From Portulaca oleracea (Eukaryota > Streptophyta > Magnoliopsida > Caryophyllales > Portulacaceae), in NCBI GenBank assembly GCA_029582165.1, contig CM055868.1:10925501-10989500 (forward strand): a DNA stretch of 64,000 bases, given 5' to 3'. A program made the position numbers and the translations under genes. Positions 1-11,069 of the stretch are shown piece by piece. The notes under the pieces were generated by a model. It saw only the letters and a list, made by a program, of their open reading frames with translations, did not search any database and was not told where the DNA came from. Numbering within the stretch: the stretch's first letter is position 1; each line of letters opens with the position of its first letter.

Positions 1-945
1 GTCAAAGGGAGTCACTGAATCAGAGGTTGAACAAAGAAAGGAAGAGATGTAAGTCTGTGTCGATTTGGCTTTCAATAACCGTTTTTTTCTGCAGTTCTGA
101 ATTTCATTTATGTGATTTGAATACATAAATTTTGTTTATCTGAATTTTGTATATTCTCATGAGCGTTTGAGTGAGTTTATGATGGTGAGTTTGATAATCA
201 GGTTGAAAGATGCAAATCAGGTCATCCTGATGCACATATTGTATTCTGATGTTCATTTTTTGGTGCTATTGTTCATAGTTGTCAAAAAATGGAGTTTTGT
301 AGTTGAAATACTGTTTAGGATCATCTTTATCTTTTTAATCCTGTTTCAGTGGTTTTAATTTAAGTTCATATGTTGATAAAGATGAGCACACAACCATATG
401 ATGGTCAATTTTGTTGTTCGTTGTAAGGGGCTTGATGATCATCCAAGAATGCTGGATGTTCATTCCAGAATTGTTTGTTGATCGGTGTAAGGGTGTGTGA
501 TTATCATTAGAGTTGGTGTTCATTAAAGTCACAAGATGTTCATTTTTCATTATTTGCAAGTGTTGACACCCCCATAATGATTGATGGACATTCAAGCACT
601 AATTGATGTTCATATTATCTCAACTTGGTGTTTATTTTCAGTGTATGTGATGCCAGAACACTTGGGGATCATTTTGGTACAATATGTTGCTCATGTCATC
701 CACATTTATTTGGATGTTATTTTTTCAGTTCTTCATTAGTCATCCCAAAATATTTTGATGTTCATTCCAGGAATACTTGTTGTTCATTTCATCATCAATT
801 GTTGTTCATTGTAAAAGTGACTTGATAATCATTACAGTTGGTGTTCATTGATGGGCATCCAAGAACTACTTGTGTGTTCATATTGCTTCAAATTGATGTT
901 CATTTATATTTTTTTTCATCCCATTATGCTTGATGTCCACCCCCA

Positions 946-1089
946 GCTTCGGTCACAAAGGGAAGAGGCAAGAGGACGAAGACACCAATGAAGGTTGCTA
1001 CCGAGAAGAAAGCAAGTGCAAGAAAGTGCAAGTGTTGCGACCAAATAGCAACACACGACAACAGGAATTGTCCAAAGCGTTATGGATGA
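946..1089 (+). pseudogene. FAR1-like transposase C-terminal fragment with zinc-knuckle-like cluster
   Basis: A 48-codon open stretch ending in TGA at 1087-1089 reads as a basic Lys/Arg-rich tail followed by the Cys/His cluster CKCCDQIATHDNRNC. This resembles the C-terminal tail of FAR1/FHY3-type MULE transposases. Nothing of the central MULE catalytic domain or SWIM finger precedes it, and sequence on both sides is the GATGTTCATT repeat array. It lies on the plus strand, opposite to the FAR1 N-terminal fragment near 2900, so the original gene was rearranged as well as deleted. Confidence 0.55.
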
Positions 1090-1199
1090 TCTATTCAAAT
1101 TGTTTTGAACATCAGTTGACTATGCTTTTGGATTTATGAGTGAACGATTGGAGTTTGTGTGTTTTTTTTTAATCATAAAAACATTCATTTTGCTTTAGG

Positions 1200-2710
1200 T
1201 TTGAGTTGATGAATTTTGGTCAGATTCGGTTAAAGTGCTTTCCATGAATGAACATGCGAAACTGATTTTCGATATATATAAATACTCATCGGAACAAACG
1301 ACTTGATATTCGGCTGATGTTTATATTAATTACATGTGATGTTCATTTCGAGTACCCTTGAAGATCATTTACATATAAACGAACATTATTTCATTACCAA
1401 ACTCATTCCCAACTGATGAGCATAAAATGCCTACCTGATGTGCTTTTCAATACATATATATATTCATCTCAGTATGGGTTGATGTATTTTCATCACAATA
1501 TGATGTCCACTTTCGTTGCCAGTTGATGTTCATTCCACTATACCTTGATGTTCAATTCATGACGAGATGATGTCCTTTTGCATATTACATATATGTTCCA
1601 CGCAGTGTCATGTTCAATTCAATTATAACTTGATGTTCATTTCACAATACCTTATTGTTGTTACAACCAACATTTGATGTTCATGTCAATTTCATATAGA
1701 TGTTTATTTCATTTTGAATCGATCATTATAATCTGAAAAAAATTTTCATCACATTACCCCAATGTTAACATCAATTTATGAAATGAGCATCATCAATTGA
1801 AGATGGAATGAAAATAAAAGGGATACAAAACCGAATATGATGTTCATTCCAATGTAACATGATCTCAATTTTCATCAAAATATGATGTCCACTTTCATTG
1901 CCAGATGATGTTCATTCCAATATAACTTGATATTTTCATTTCGTCAAGTTTATGTATGTTCATCTCAGTATGATGTCCATTTTTCATTGCGATTTGATAT
2001 TCATTCCAGTACAACTTGATGTTCATTTCACAATTACTTGATGTTCATGCACCCATCATTTGATGTTCATTTCATGCCTACCTGATATAAATATAATTTC
2101 ATGTTTATTTCACTATAACTTGATTTTTTTTTCATAATATCCAAATGACAATACAACTAACACTTGATGTTCATTTCACAGTAACTCAAAGGGATACAAA
2201 ACTGAATATGATGTTCATTCTATTATAACATGATGTTCATTCCAGTATAAATTGATGTTCATTTCATCAAGTTTATGCAATGAGCATCAATTGAAGTTGG
2301 AATGAAAATCAAAGCGATACAAAATTGAATATGATGTTCATTCAAATATAACTTGATATTCATTTCATCAAGTTTATGTATGTTCATCTCAATATGATGT
2401 CCACTTTTCATTGCCATTTGATATTCATTCCACTACAACTTGATGTTCATTTCACAATAGCTTGATGCTCATACACCCAACACTTGATGTTCATTTTTTG
2501 CCCACCTGATACAAAATATAATTTTATGTTTATTTCATTATAACTTGTTGTTCTTTTTACAATATCTAAATGGCCATACAACTAAGATTTGATGTTCATT
2601 TCAATATAACTTGATGATCCATTACACAAAACCTTGATGTTCATATAATTAGCATTACCCCAAACTATTCATTACATTACACCAACTGAAAATGATGTTC
2701 ATCACATTAT
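1200..2710 (+). repeat. Degenerate GATGTTCATT subterminal array (plus orientation)
   Basis: Dozens of imperfect copies of TTGATGTTCATTTCA, usually 20-45 bases apart, fill this stretch, with GATGTCCATT variants mixed in. Two stretches of about 450 bp (around 1840-2120 and 2190-2560) are near duplicates of each other. The same motif continues back through the left arm from about 470. No open reading frame of interest is present. Confidence 0.8.
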
Positions 2711-2721
2711 CCCAAATTGTT

Positions 2722-3009
2722 CTAAACAAAAGATATCGAATACAATATTTCAATATCCAAGAAATATAATAGGAGGAAATAACGTCGTCGGGGACATCCT
2801 CGAGGATCTAATTCAAACGGAAATCTAAGAAACATTTTCTTGCCGGGCGTCCACCCTTGTTTCAAACAGACAAACACCTTCCATTTCGTGACATTGCGGT
2901 CTTTCATGTGACTATAGCTACGAATGCTGAAACCGACACTAACGGCATACCGTTCATAGAACTTCTTCCCCGCTTCAATGTCATCAAATGGCATCCCTTC
3001 GGTTGGAAC
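2722..3009 (-). pseudogene. FAR1 DNA-binding domain fragment of a MULE transposase
   Basis: Reading leftward from about 3009, the translation contains the opening of a FAR1 domain: VPTEGMPFDDIEAG, then KKFYERYAVSVGFSIRS and KWKVFVCLKQGW. This matches the pattern of the FAR1 WRKY-like zinc finger, with an acidic-aromatic start, FY..YA, VGF and VCxKxG. After roughly 50 residues the similarity stops, near 2845, and the frame runs into repeat DNA. The remaining Cys and His ligands of the finger are missing. An in-frame TAG lies just upstream. It is a remnant of the N-terminus of the element's own transposase, separated from and opposite in strand to the C-terminal fragment at 946-1089. Confidence 0.7.
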
Positions 3010-3079
3010 CTGTCCCTACTTGCAACGCATAAGCGACATCACTGCACACCCGAACATCATCAATGATCATCAAACCAAC

Positions 3080-4260
3080 TGTCACACTTACAATGAACAA
3101 CAAACGAAATTGAAATGAACAAGTATTCCTGATATGAACATCAAAGCATTCTGTGATGAACATCCGTCACTAATGGAAAAATGAAAAATGAACATCCAAA
3201 TGGGGTATGACATGAGCAACATAGTGTATCAAGATGATCTCAAAGTGGTCTGACGTGCACATTCATACACTAGAAATGAAAAATGAACAACAAGTGGCCC
3301 TGGAATGAACATCAAGCATTATGGGATGAACAAAATATAAATGAACATCCATTTGAAACAATATCAACACACAAGTAGTTCTTGGATGCCCATAAATGAA
3401 AACCAACTATAATGATTCTCAAGTTACACTTACAATGAACAACAATTGATGATGAAATGAACAACATTCCTGGAATGAAAATCAAAGCATTTTGGGATGA
3501 TTAATGGAGAACTGAAAAAATAACATCCAAATGGGGATGACATGAGAATATGAACATCAACTAGTGCTTGAATGCCCATCAATCATTATGGGGGTGTCAA
3601 CACTTGCAAATAATGAAAAATAAACATCTGGTTACTTTAATAAACACCAACTCTAATGATAATCAAGCACCCTTACACCGATCAACAAACAGTTCTGAAT
3701 GAACATCCAACATTCTGGGATGATCATCAAGCCCCTTACAACGAACAACAAAATTGACCATCATATGGTTGTGTGCTCATCTTTATCAACATATGAACTT
3801 AAATTAAAACCACTGAAACAGTATTATAAAGATAAAGATGATCCTAAATAGTATTCAATCTACAAAACTCCATTTTTTGACAACTATAAACAATAGCACC
3901 AAAAAATGAACATCAGAATACAATATGTGCATCAGGATGACCTGATTTGCATCTTTCAACCTGATTATCAAACTCACCACCATAAACCCACTCAAACGCT
4001 CATGAGAATATATAAAATTCAGATAAACAAAATTCATTTATTCAAATCATATAAACGAAATTCAGAACTGCAGAAAAAACGGTTATTGAAAGCCATATTG
4101 ACAAAGACTTAGATCTCTTCCTTTCTTTGTTCAACCTCTGGTTCTGTGACTCCCTTTGATGCCATGAGCAATTGTGTAATTCGCTTCCTACACTAACAAA
4201 AACACACCCAACTGTAAGCATGAACATCAAACAGTTACTGGACACCCCCAATTTCAACAA
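3080..4260 (-). repeat. Right inverted arm with AATGAACATC array
   Basis: The motif orientation flips here: copies now read AATGAACATCAA on the plus strand, the reverse complement of the left array. Bases 3311-4160 pair with 935-1 at high identity, including the distinctive blocks around 3590-3760 (matching 420-580) and 4030-4160 (matching 1-130). The flip occurs across the FAR1 fragment at 2722-3009. Confidence 0.8.
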
Positions 4261-4834
4261 AAAAAAAGGAAACTAACCATAGAAATCGCATACACTCACC
4301 CGCCAGGAAATTCGACCTGCGTTTTACTTTTATTTTGCAATTGATCAGAAAATTCACCTGCCAAAACACTCACTCGCCGAAATCGCACGCCCCTCCTCTT
4401 GCAATTAACCGAAAATCGTCGAAAATCGTTTAGGGTTTGCTTCAAAACTTCAAGTTAAATTGATAAGATTAGGATTTTGATTCTGGGTTCTGCGTTGAAG
4501 TAAAAAAAGAATATGGCAGCAGCAAACAACTGGAGGGGAAGGAGATGGAGGAAGGTTGAAGATGATGATGCATTGAATGAGTATGTCTGGTGTGAATCTC
4601 CCCAACACCAAAATAAAAAACTACCCCTTTGGTTTCTTAACCTAGCTCACGTGAGTTACCCAGCCATTTAAAACAAAAATACTAATTCTTTTATTCAACC
4701 AATGAAAATTAAGTCCACCATTTACAAATAAAAATAAAATAGCCCTTTTATATCTGCCTTTGATCTTGAAACCAATGATTGAGATTAGTCATGCTTCTAT
4801 GCTCACTATTTTCCCCTTCTCATTATATCAATTC

Positions 4835-4836
<2 letters not shown>
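4261..4836. other. Subterminal region of the FAR1-type element, no gene seen
   Basis: This stretch contains a 5'-leader-like segment (TTTAGGGTTTGC at 4430-4441, an ATG near 4513 followed by about 20 open codons) and then AT-rich sequence to the element end. No recognisable protein is encoded. It may be the former 5' leader or subterminal sequence of the element. Confidence 0.4.

Positions 4837-4902
<66 letters not shown>
4837..4902. repeat. (AT)33 microsatellite between two element ends
   Basis: A 66-bp pure AT dinucleotide run is bounded by ATTCCC on the left and GGGAAT on the right. The junction is therefore a mirror arrangement of two element termini around a microsatellite. Confidence 0.9.
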
Positions 4903-4904
<2 letters not shown>

Positions 4905-5234
4905 GAATAGATAGGGTGAGAGAGATGTTTTGGTGAGAATGAGAGAAGGGTCTTTATTAACCATTAGATGTAAGATCAATGGTCCACAATAATTCAGAAT
5001 TTAGTGTTTTTTTTTTCATGGGTCACGTGACCCAGAACTAAGAAAAAAAAAAGAGAAAGATGTTGGCGTGCGTTGGGACTGATGGCATCATGATTCAACT
5101 CCTAAAAAATTGAAGTCGACTGATTACTCCTCCATGCATGCTAATCCAATTCATGCCCGACTGCTGAACTCCCTTTGCATTGCTGGTGAAAAGGAACAGA
5201 GATGGTAATCGAATTCATGCCCGATCGTTGAACT

Positions 5235-5273
<39 letters not shown>

Positions 5274-6870
5274 TGATGATGATGATGATGATGAGGAGGA
5301 GGAGGAGGAGGAGGAGGAGGAGGAAGAGGAGGAGGAGTTTGAATCGAGTGTTATGAGCCCTCTAGGTAGTCCAGATCACCTTCGATCGGTAGACGGTTAG
5401 CATTCTGATTGAACATCGATTATTGGAAATCAGGGAGGTAATTGATTTGCTCCATGTGCAGTTGTTTTTAGTGATGACTATCATGTTCATTTGATTTAAT
5501 TAGTTATTGTTGGATTCGCACATGAGTGTACTATATTACTTCCATATTGAGGTCCCTTTGTAAAGACTTGATGTCCATTTGGGTAGTGCAGGATGCCCTA
5601 TTGGTGAATGTTTGATGTTCTTTCTGTGAAGATGTGATGTCCATTTTGATACAACCTGAAGTCCATCTTGTGTGGCCTTCATGTCTATTGGGTTAAACGT
5701 TATGTCCTTTGGGGTACACTTACTGTCCATATTGTGTGAAGTCCATCTTGTTTGGTTTATGCATAATGTTCATCTTAAATATGATACGATGATTGAGTCA
5801 GATGTTTTTTTTATGTGAATATCATATTCAAATTGTTTCCACGATTTCTTTTATGTTGGAATCGGAATCTATTTTAAATTAATTATGTGTTTTGAACTTG
5901 ATGTGCATTTGGTGAAAACATTTGGTCTAAACTTGATGTCCATTTTGAATATCATAAAATGGCAATTTCATTTCAACTTAATGTTCCCTCGTGTTTGAAC
6001 AAGAGTGTAAGAGATGGTATCCATCTTGTTGATACATGATGTCCATTTGGTTTCAATATTATATGCATCTTGGTTTTGAACATGATATCAATTTGATTTT
6101 ATGATGATACCCATTTTGAACTCGATTCCCATTTGGTTTACACACAATGTCCATTTTATTTGAACTTGATGTCTAGTTGACCAGGCAGAGTCACTAGACA
6201 GGTGGATGCTAATGCGAAATCCCTGTTCATTCTTGATGTCTACCCCACAATAAGCTGAAGAGATCGTGGTGAAGAACATCATCAAGAAAGATCCCATCGG
6301 AAAGAGTAACAGTGCAATTACAAAATCTTGATGTCTACATTTGTTATAGATGATGTTCATTGTGGGAGGGTCATACCTATTGTTCATTTATACATGAAGT
6401 GAGAAGTTCTAAAATTGTAAAAATTTGAAGTTATGTTCTGTTGGATGTTTTGATGTACTTTTTTGTCATACATGTTGTCCATGCTCATCTGATTTTACTT
6501 GATATTCATTTGATTCGATGTTCATTTTGCAAAGGTTATGCAGTAAGACACCAAGTTAAATTGTAATAATTGTAAAAGTAAACATACACATAAAAATGGA
6601 TATACATTATATTTAAAATGAACATCCATTATCAATTAAATGAGCATCTATTAGAAAGCAAAACGACGAAATTAAATACATCCATATCAAAATGGACATC
6701 CATCATCGGTAAAATGAGCATCAAGTTAAATGAAAATGATCATCAAATGAAGGTTAAAAGGAAATAGGCATTTTAATAATTGTTGCGGAAATGTCTAATA
6801 TAACCAACATCAAAATGGACATCCAATATCAGAAAAATAAAAATCCATTAAAAGTATCTTGATGTCACAA
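4903..6870 (+). repeat. Left arm of the foldback element
   Basis: This arm is the imperfect reverse complement of 8120-10054. It includes GGGTCACGTGACCC-like sequence near 5021-5033 (mirrored near 9925-9940), the triplet tract at 5237-5335, TTGATGTCCATTTTG repeats from about 5570, and a phase reversal to AAATGGACATC near 6590. Confidence 0.8.
5237..5336 (+). repeat. GAC/GAT/GAG triplet tract in left arm
   Basis: Uninterrupted triplets run from GAC through GAT to GAG/GAA. In the frame starting GAA CTT GAC they encode a long Asp then Glu run, followed by about 20 open codons (FESSVMSPLGSPDHLRSVDG) and a stop at 5398. The right arm carries a shorter mirrored copy at about 9663-9722. It could be a remnant of an acidic coding exon or a simple-sequence expansion. 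Confidence 0.7.
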
Positions 6871-6939
6871 AATGGACATCTAATATCAAAATGGAAAATG
6901 GACATTTATTGATAGAAAAATGAACATCCATTAAAAGTA

Positions 6940-7272
6940 GGGTTTTCGGATGCTAATATACTGAACTTTTGGGGTATTGGAGAATAATGCACTGAACTTT
7001 GACTTTGGACAATAATACACTGTACTTTGGGGGGTGTTGAACAATAATGCACTCAGTATGATTTTGGCATGACTAACTTGGTGGCAATCCTATGTAGCGG
7101 GTGGAGGAGATGAATTGGTCCAAAAATATTTTTCTTTTCGGTCTGTCACGTAATATTGTCACCAAGTTAGCCACCGTCGAAATTGTCTCGAGTGCATTAT
7201 TGTCCAAGGTCAAAGTTCAGTGCATTATTGTCCAATACCCCAAAAGTTCAATATATTAGCATCCAAAATTCC
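6940..7272. mobile_element. Mutator-type MITE nested in the foldback element
   Basis: The ends GGGTTTTCGGATGCTAATAT and (reverse complement) GGAATTTTGGATGCTAATAT form inverted repeats of about 40 bp. It is flanked by a perfect 9-bp direct repeat, TTAAAAGTA, at 6931-6939 and 7273-7281. A 9-bp target duplication is characteristic of the Mutator superfamily. There is no coding capacity. Confidence 0.85.
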
Positions 7273-7299
7273 TTAAAAGTATCACAAAAGTACATGACA

Positions 7300-7860
7300 A
7301 TATATTTTACTTATTTTACGCAATTCCAATCCTAAAAAAATGCCATATAACTAGAGACAATGAGGGAGATGGCCTAAAATTCTAATCGTTAATGTACGGC
7401 GAAACACCATCATTAAAAGGGGGCGAGTGTCCTTGTTCGGTTCTAATGGGTAGCCTTTGAAAATACAATCTCTTCAGATTATTGCGGGGCAGGAAACATG
7501 GATTTCGTCAAAGATCCAACCGCTCATGATGCGCCAACTCGCCTCACAACTTGACATCATGTTCAAATAAAATGGACATTATGTGTAAATTTTAAATGAA
7601 CATCGAGTTTAGACCAAATGGACATCATGTTTTCACCAAATGCTTATCAGTTCAAAACACATTATTAATTTAAAGTAGATTCTAATTCCAACATAAAGGA
7701 AATCATGGAAAAAAATTGAATATCATATTCACATAAAAAAGACATCAAGTTCAAAACAAATTGAGATCGTATTAAAATCAACATGGACATCATGTTCGAA
7801 CTAAATGAACATCAAATTCTGACCAGATGAATGTCATGTTCAACCAAGATGGACATCGTG
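7300..7860. repeat. Divergent internal copy of arm sequence
   Basis: Bases around 7480-7570 resemble the arm segment with the GCGGGGTAGACATC context (8760-8840, mirrored at 6170-6260), but with many differences. From 7560 the AAATGGACATCA repeats resume. No gene is visible. Confidence 0.4.
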
Positions 7861-8105
7861 TTTTACACTTCCTCACCCCATCATCTCCTTTCTCCCTCAA
7901 TCTCTTTCTCAACCACCCCAAAACCCTAGCTCAACTCAACAACGCCCTTCCTCTCAGCACCACCGTTCGACGACCACCAACCACCGCTCCGCCACTTCGC
8001 ACCACCAACACCATCCCATCCAGCCTTCACACACAGCCACCAGAGCATTTCGTTTGAAACTCAACCCTCTCAACTTCTCCCCCTTTCGTTTGAAACACTA
8101 TGGCT
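7860..8105 (+). other. Possible captured host sequence inside MULE
   Basis: The base composition shifts sharply to C-rich, with AAACCCTAG and proline/threonine/serine codons open across 7827-8057. The segment resembles a plant 5' leader or an organelle-targeting N-terminus, and it is unlike the TGTCCAT repeats on both sides. MULEs often carry such host fragments (Pack-MULEs). I do not recognise the source gene. Confidence 0.4.
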
Positions 8106-8119
8106 ATGAACTGGAAATG

Positions 8120-10054
8120 CAAAATCAAATCAACAAGATACTTTTAATGGATTTTTATTTTTCTGATATTGGATGTCCATTTTGATGTTGGTTATATTAG
8201 ATATTTCCGCAACAATTATTAAAATGTCTATTTCCTTTTAACCTTCATTTGATGTTCATTTTCATTTAACTTGATGCTCATTTTACCGATGATGGATGTC
8301 CATTTTGATATGGATGTATTTAATTTCGTCGTTTTGCTTTCTAATAGATGCTCATTTAATTGATAATGGATGTTCATTTTACATACAATGAATATCCATT
8401 TTTATGTGTATGTTTACCTTTACAATTATTACAATTTAACTTGGTGTCTTATTGCATAGCCTTTGTAAAATGAACATCAAATCACATGAATATCAAGTAA
8501 AATCAGATGAGCATGCACAACATGTATGACCAAAAAGTACATCAAAACATCCAACAGAACATAACTTCAAATTTTTACAATTTTAGAACTTCTCACTTCA
8601 TGTATAAATGAACAATAGGTATGACTAAAAAGTACATCAAGACATCCTACAATGAACATCAGCTATAACAAATGTAGACTTCAAGATTTTGTAATTGCAC
8701 TGTTACTCTTCCGGTGAGATCTTTCTCGATGATGTTCTTCACCACGATCTCTTCACCTTATTGCGGGGTAGACATCAAGAATGAACGGGGATTTTGTCTC
8801 AGCATCCACCTCTAGAGACTCTGCCTGGTCAACTAGACATCAAGTTCAAATAAAATGGACATTCTGTGTAAACCAAATGGGCATCGAGTTCAAAATGGGT
8901 ATCATCATTAAATCAAATTGATATCATGTTCAAAACCAAGATGCATATAATATTGAAACCAAATGGACATCATGTGTCAACAAGATGGATACTATCTCTT
9001 ACACTCTTGTTCAAACACGGGGGAACATTAAGTTGAAATGAAATCGCCATTTTATGATATTCAAAATGGGCATCAAGTTTAGACCAAATGTTTTCACCAA
9101 ATGCACATCAAGTTCAAAACACATAATTAATTTAAAATAGATTCCGATTCCAACATAAAAGAAATCGTGGAAACAATTTGAATATGATATTCACATACAA
9201 AAAAAATCTGACTCAATCATCGTATCATATTTAAGATGAACATTATGTATAAACCAAACAAGATGGACTTCACACAAGATAGACATTAAATGTACCCCAA
9301 AGGACATAACATTTAACCTAATAGACATGGTGCCCACACAAGATGGACTTCACGTTGTATCAAAATGGACATCACATCTTCACGGAAAGAACATCAAGCA
9401 TTCACCAATAGGGCATCCCGCACTACCAAATGGACATCAAGTCTTTACAAAAGGACCTCAATATGGAAGTAATACAGTACACTCATGTGCAAATCCAACA
9501 ATAACCAATTCAAATCAAATGAACATGATATTCATCACTAAAACAACGACACATGGAGCAAATCAATTACCTCCCTGATTTACAATAATCGATGTTCAAT
9601 CAGAATGCTAACCGTCTGCTGAAGGCGATCTGGACTACCTAGAGGGCTCATAACACTCGACTCAAACTCCTCCTCTTCCTCCTCCTCCTCCTCCTCATCA
9701 TCATCATCGTCGTCGTCGTCATCAAGTTCAACGATCGGGCATGAATTCGATTATCATCTCTGTTCCTTTTCACCAGCAATGCAAAGGGAGTTCAACGGTC
9801 GGGCATGAATTCGATTAGCATGTATGGAGGAGTAATCAGCCGACTTCAATTTTTTGGGAGTTGAATCATGATGCCATCAGTCCCAACGCACGCCAACATC
9901 TTTCTATTTTTTTTCTCAGTTCTGGGTCACGTGACCCATGGAAAAAAAACACTAAAATGCTGAATTATTGTGGACCATGGATCTTACATCTAATGGTTAA
10001 TAAAGACCCTTCTCTCATTCTCACCAAAAAGTCATTCTCACCCTATCTATTCCC
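8120..10054 (-). repeat. Right arm of the foldback element
   Basis: This is the reverse complement of the left arm. It begins in GATGTCCATT phase (8160-8450), flips to AATGGACATC near 8460, and ends with the mirrored triplet tract (9663-9722) and the terminal TCTCACCCTATCTATTCCC. Confidence 0.8.
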
Positions 10055-10057
10055 TAG

Positions 10058-10099
<42 letters not shown>
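10055..10099. repeat. (AT)n junction between elements
   Basis: After TAGATA, a run of AT dinucleotides separates the right end of the foldback element from the left end of the transposase-bearing element. Confidence 0.85.
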
Positions 10100-10102
<3 letters not shown>

Positions 10103-10499
10103 AAATTGGATTCCAATAATCCCTACTATCACAAATTGTATGGCAATAATCCCTATTATCATTTTGGATTCTGGTGGTCCCAAAAAAAATAAAATTGTAT
10201 TGTAGTGGTACCAAATCCATCACCACATTCTTTTTATTTTTTCCATGTCTACCCCATATTGTTTTTGTTTTTTTGGTTCCTACCCCTAGATAGGTAACGA
10301 AGTGTAGTTACTAAAACATTTTTTAAATTATTTTTTTGAGATTCCGAGCAATTATTATGATTTTTAAAAAGGAATAAAATTGAAAAAATCATAAAAAATT
10401 GAAAAAAAAATGAAAAAAATTGGGAGAAATGCTGTAAATTCATTAAAAATCGTGGTAAAGTGTTATACAAAAATTTTGTATTGTGTTTTAGTAGATACA

Positions 10500-10655
10500 T
10501 AAATAAAGTATTGTATTTCAGTGGACCCATAATTATAGTATGTATGTCAGTAGTCCCATAATAATAATATTGTATTACAGTGGTCCCATTAGAATGTTAT
10601 TGGATTTCAGTGGTCTTAATTACTTGTTATTGGATTTCAGTGGTCCCAATGAAGT
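10500..10655 (+). repeat. Tandem repeats of a GTATTTCAGTGGTCCCA motif
   Basis: About five imperfect units of roughly 25-32 bp with the core TATTGTATTTCAGTGGTCCC lie just inside the left terminal region. The same core occurs in the foldback MITE at 21616-22073, so it is a family-specific subterminal repeat. Confidence 0.65.
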
Positions 10656-11069
10656 AATGTAAGTGATGGTTGTAAAGCAAACTAAATAAGAGGAATATAT
10701 TGCACAACCTTGAACATAATATTCACTGTCGGAAACATAAGGTCAATGTCAATGTCATCACATGGCTGCCATCCACAAAACAAAACATAAGTCCAAAAGT
10801 ATTACAAATAACAACCTCCAATGTTTTATAAAGAGGCCCCCAGAACATAAACTTGACAGGAATCTATTTCACTATCAAAAAAAAAACAACTATGTCACTG
10901 TCCTAAAAAGCAACACTTCATACTTGAAAACACCCTACTGTGGTCCCCCTTGTGGTTGGCTGCAACTTGCAACAGATGCTTGGGAGCACATGGTAGGTTG
11001 TTGAGCCACTTGTTGAGAAGTGCTATGTGAAAGTTGTTGCATTGAATATAAAAATAATTAGGGTCCCCA
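10656..11069. other. Non-coding 3' flank of the transposase pseudogene
   Basis: This is AT-rich sequence downstream of the transposase, still within the element. No domain or RNA is recognised. Confidence 0.4.

Larger units (their letters stand above)
1..4836. mobile_element. FAR1-type Mutator-like element with long inverted-repeat arms (left end outside window)
   Basis: Bases 1-935 are the imperfect reverse complement of about 3311-4160, so the window opens inside the left arm of a large palindromic element. Between the arms lie two fragments of a FAR1/FHY3-like transposase, on opposite strands, and about 1.5 kb of degenerate GATGTTCATT repeats. The right terminus is placed at 4836, where the sequence reads ATTCCC against an AT run; its reverse complement GGGAATTGATA resembles the end of the next element at 4903. 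Long-arm MULEs commonly have this organisation. The transposase is clearly broken, so this copy could move only if supplied in trans. No target duplication can be tested because the left end is missing and the right end abuts a microsatellite. Confidence 0.75.
4903..10054. mobile_element. Giant foldback Mutator-like element
   Basis: The terminal sequence GGGAATAGATAGGGTGAGA at 4903 recurs in reverse complement at the right end (10036-10054). From there the two arms stay complementary for about 1.9 kb each: roughly 4903-6870 against 8120-10054. The arms hold a GA(C/T) and GAG triplet tract, then dense GATGTCCATT repeats. The centre of about 1.25 kb contains a nested 333-bp MITE and a compositionally different segment with a captured look. 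No transposase domain was recognised, so this is probably non-autonomous. AT runs flank both ends, hiding any target duplication. Confidence 0.75.

Noticed and set aside
470..2710. Regularly recurring GATGTTCATT that superficially resembles a CRISPR array
   Set aside because: Units are degenerate, spacing is irregular, there are no unique spacers of constant length, and the context is a plant transposon.
10249..10530. Phe/Leu-rich minus-strand frame near the left end of the MuDR-type element
   Set aside because: It is the translation of A/T-rich subterminal sequence repeated in all the MITEs, and has no domain.
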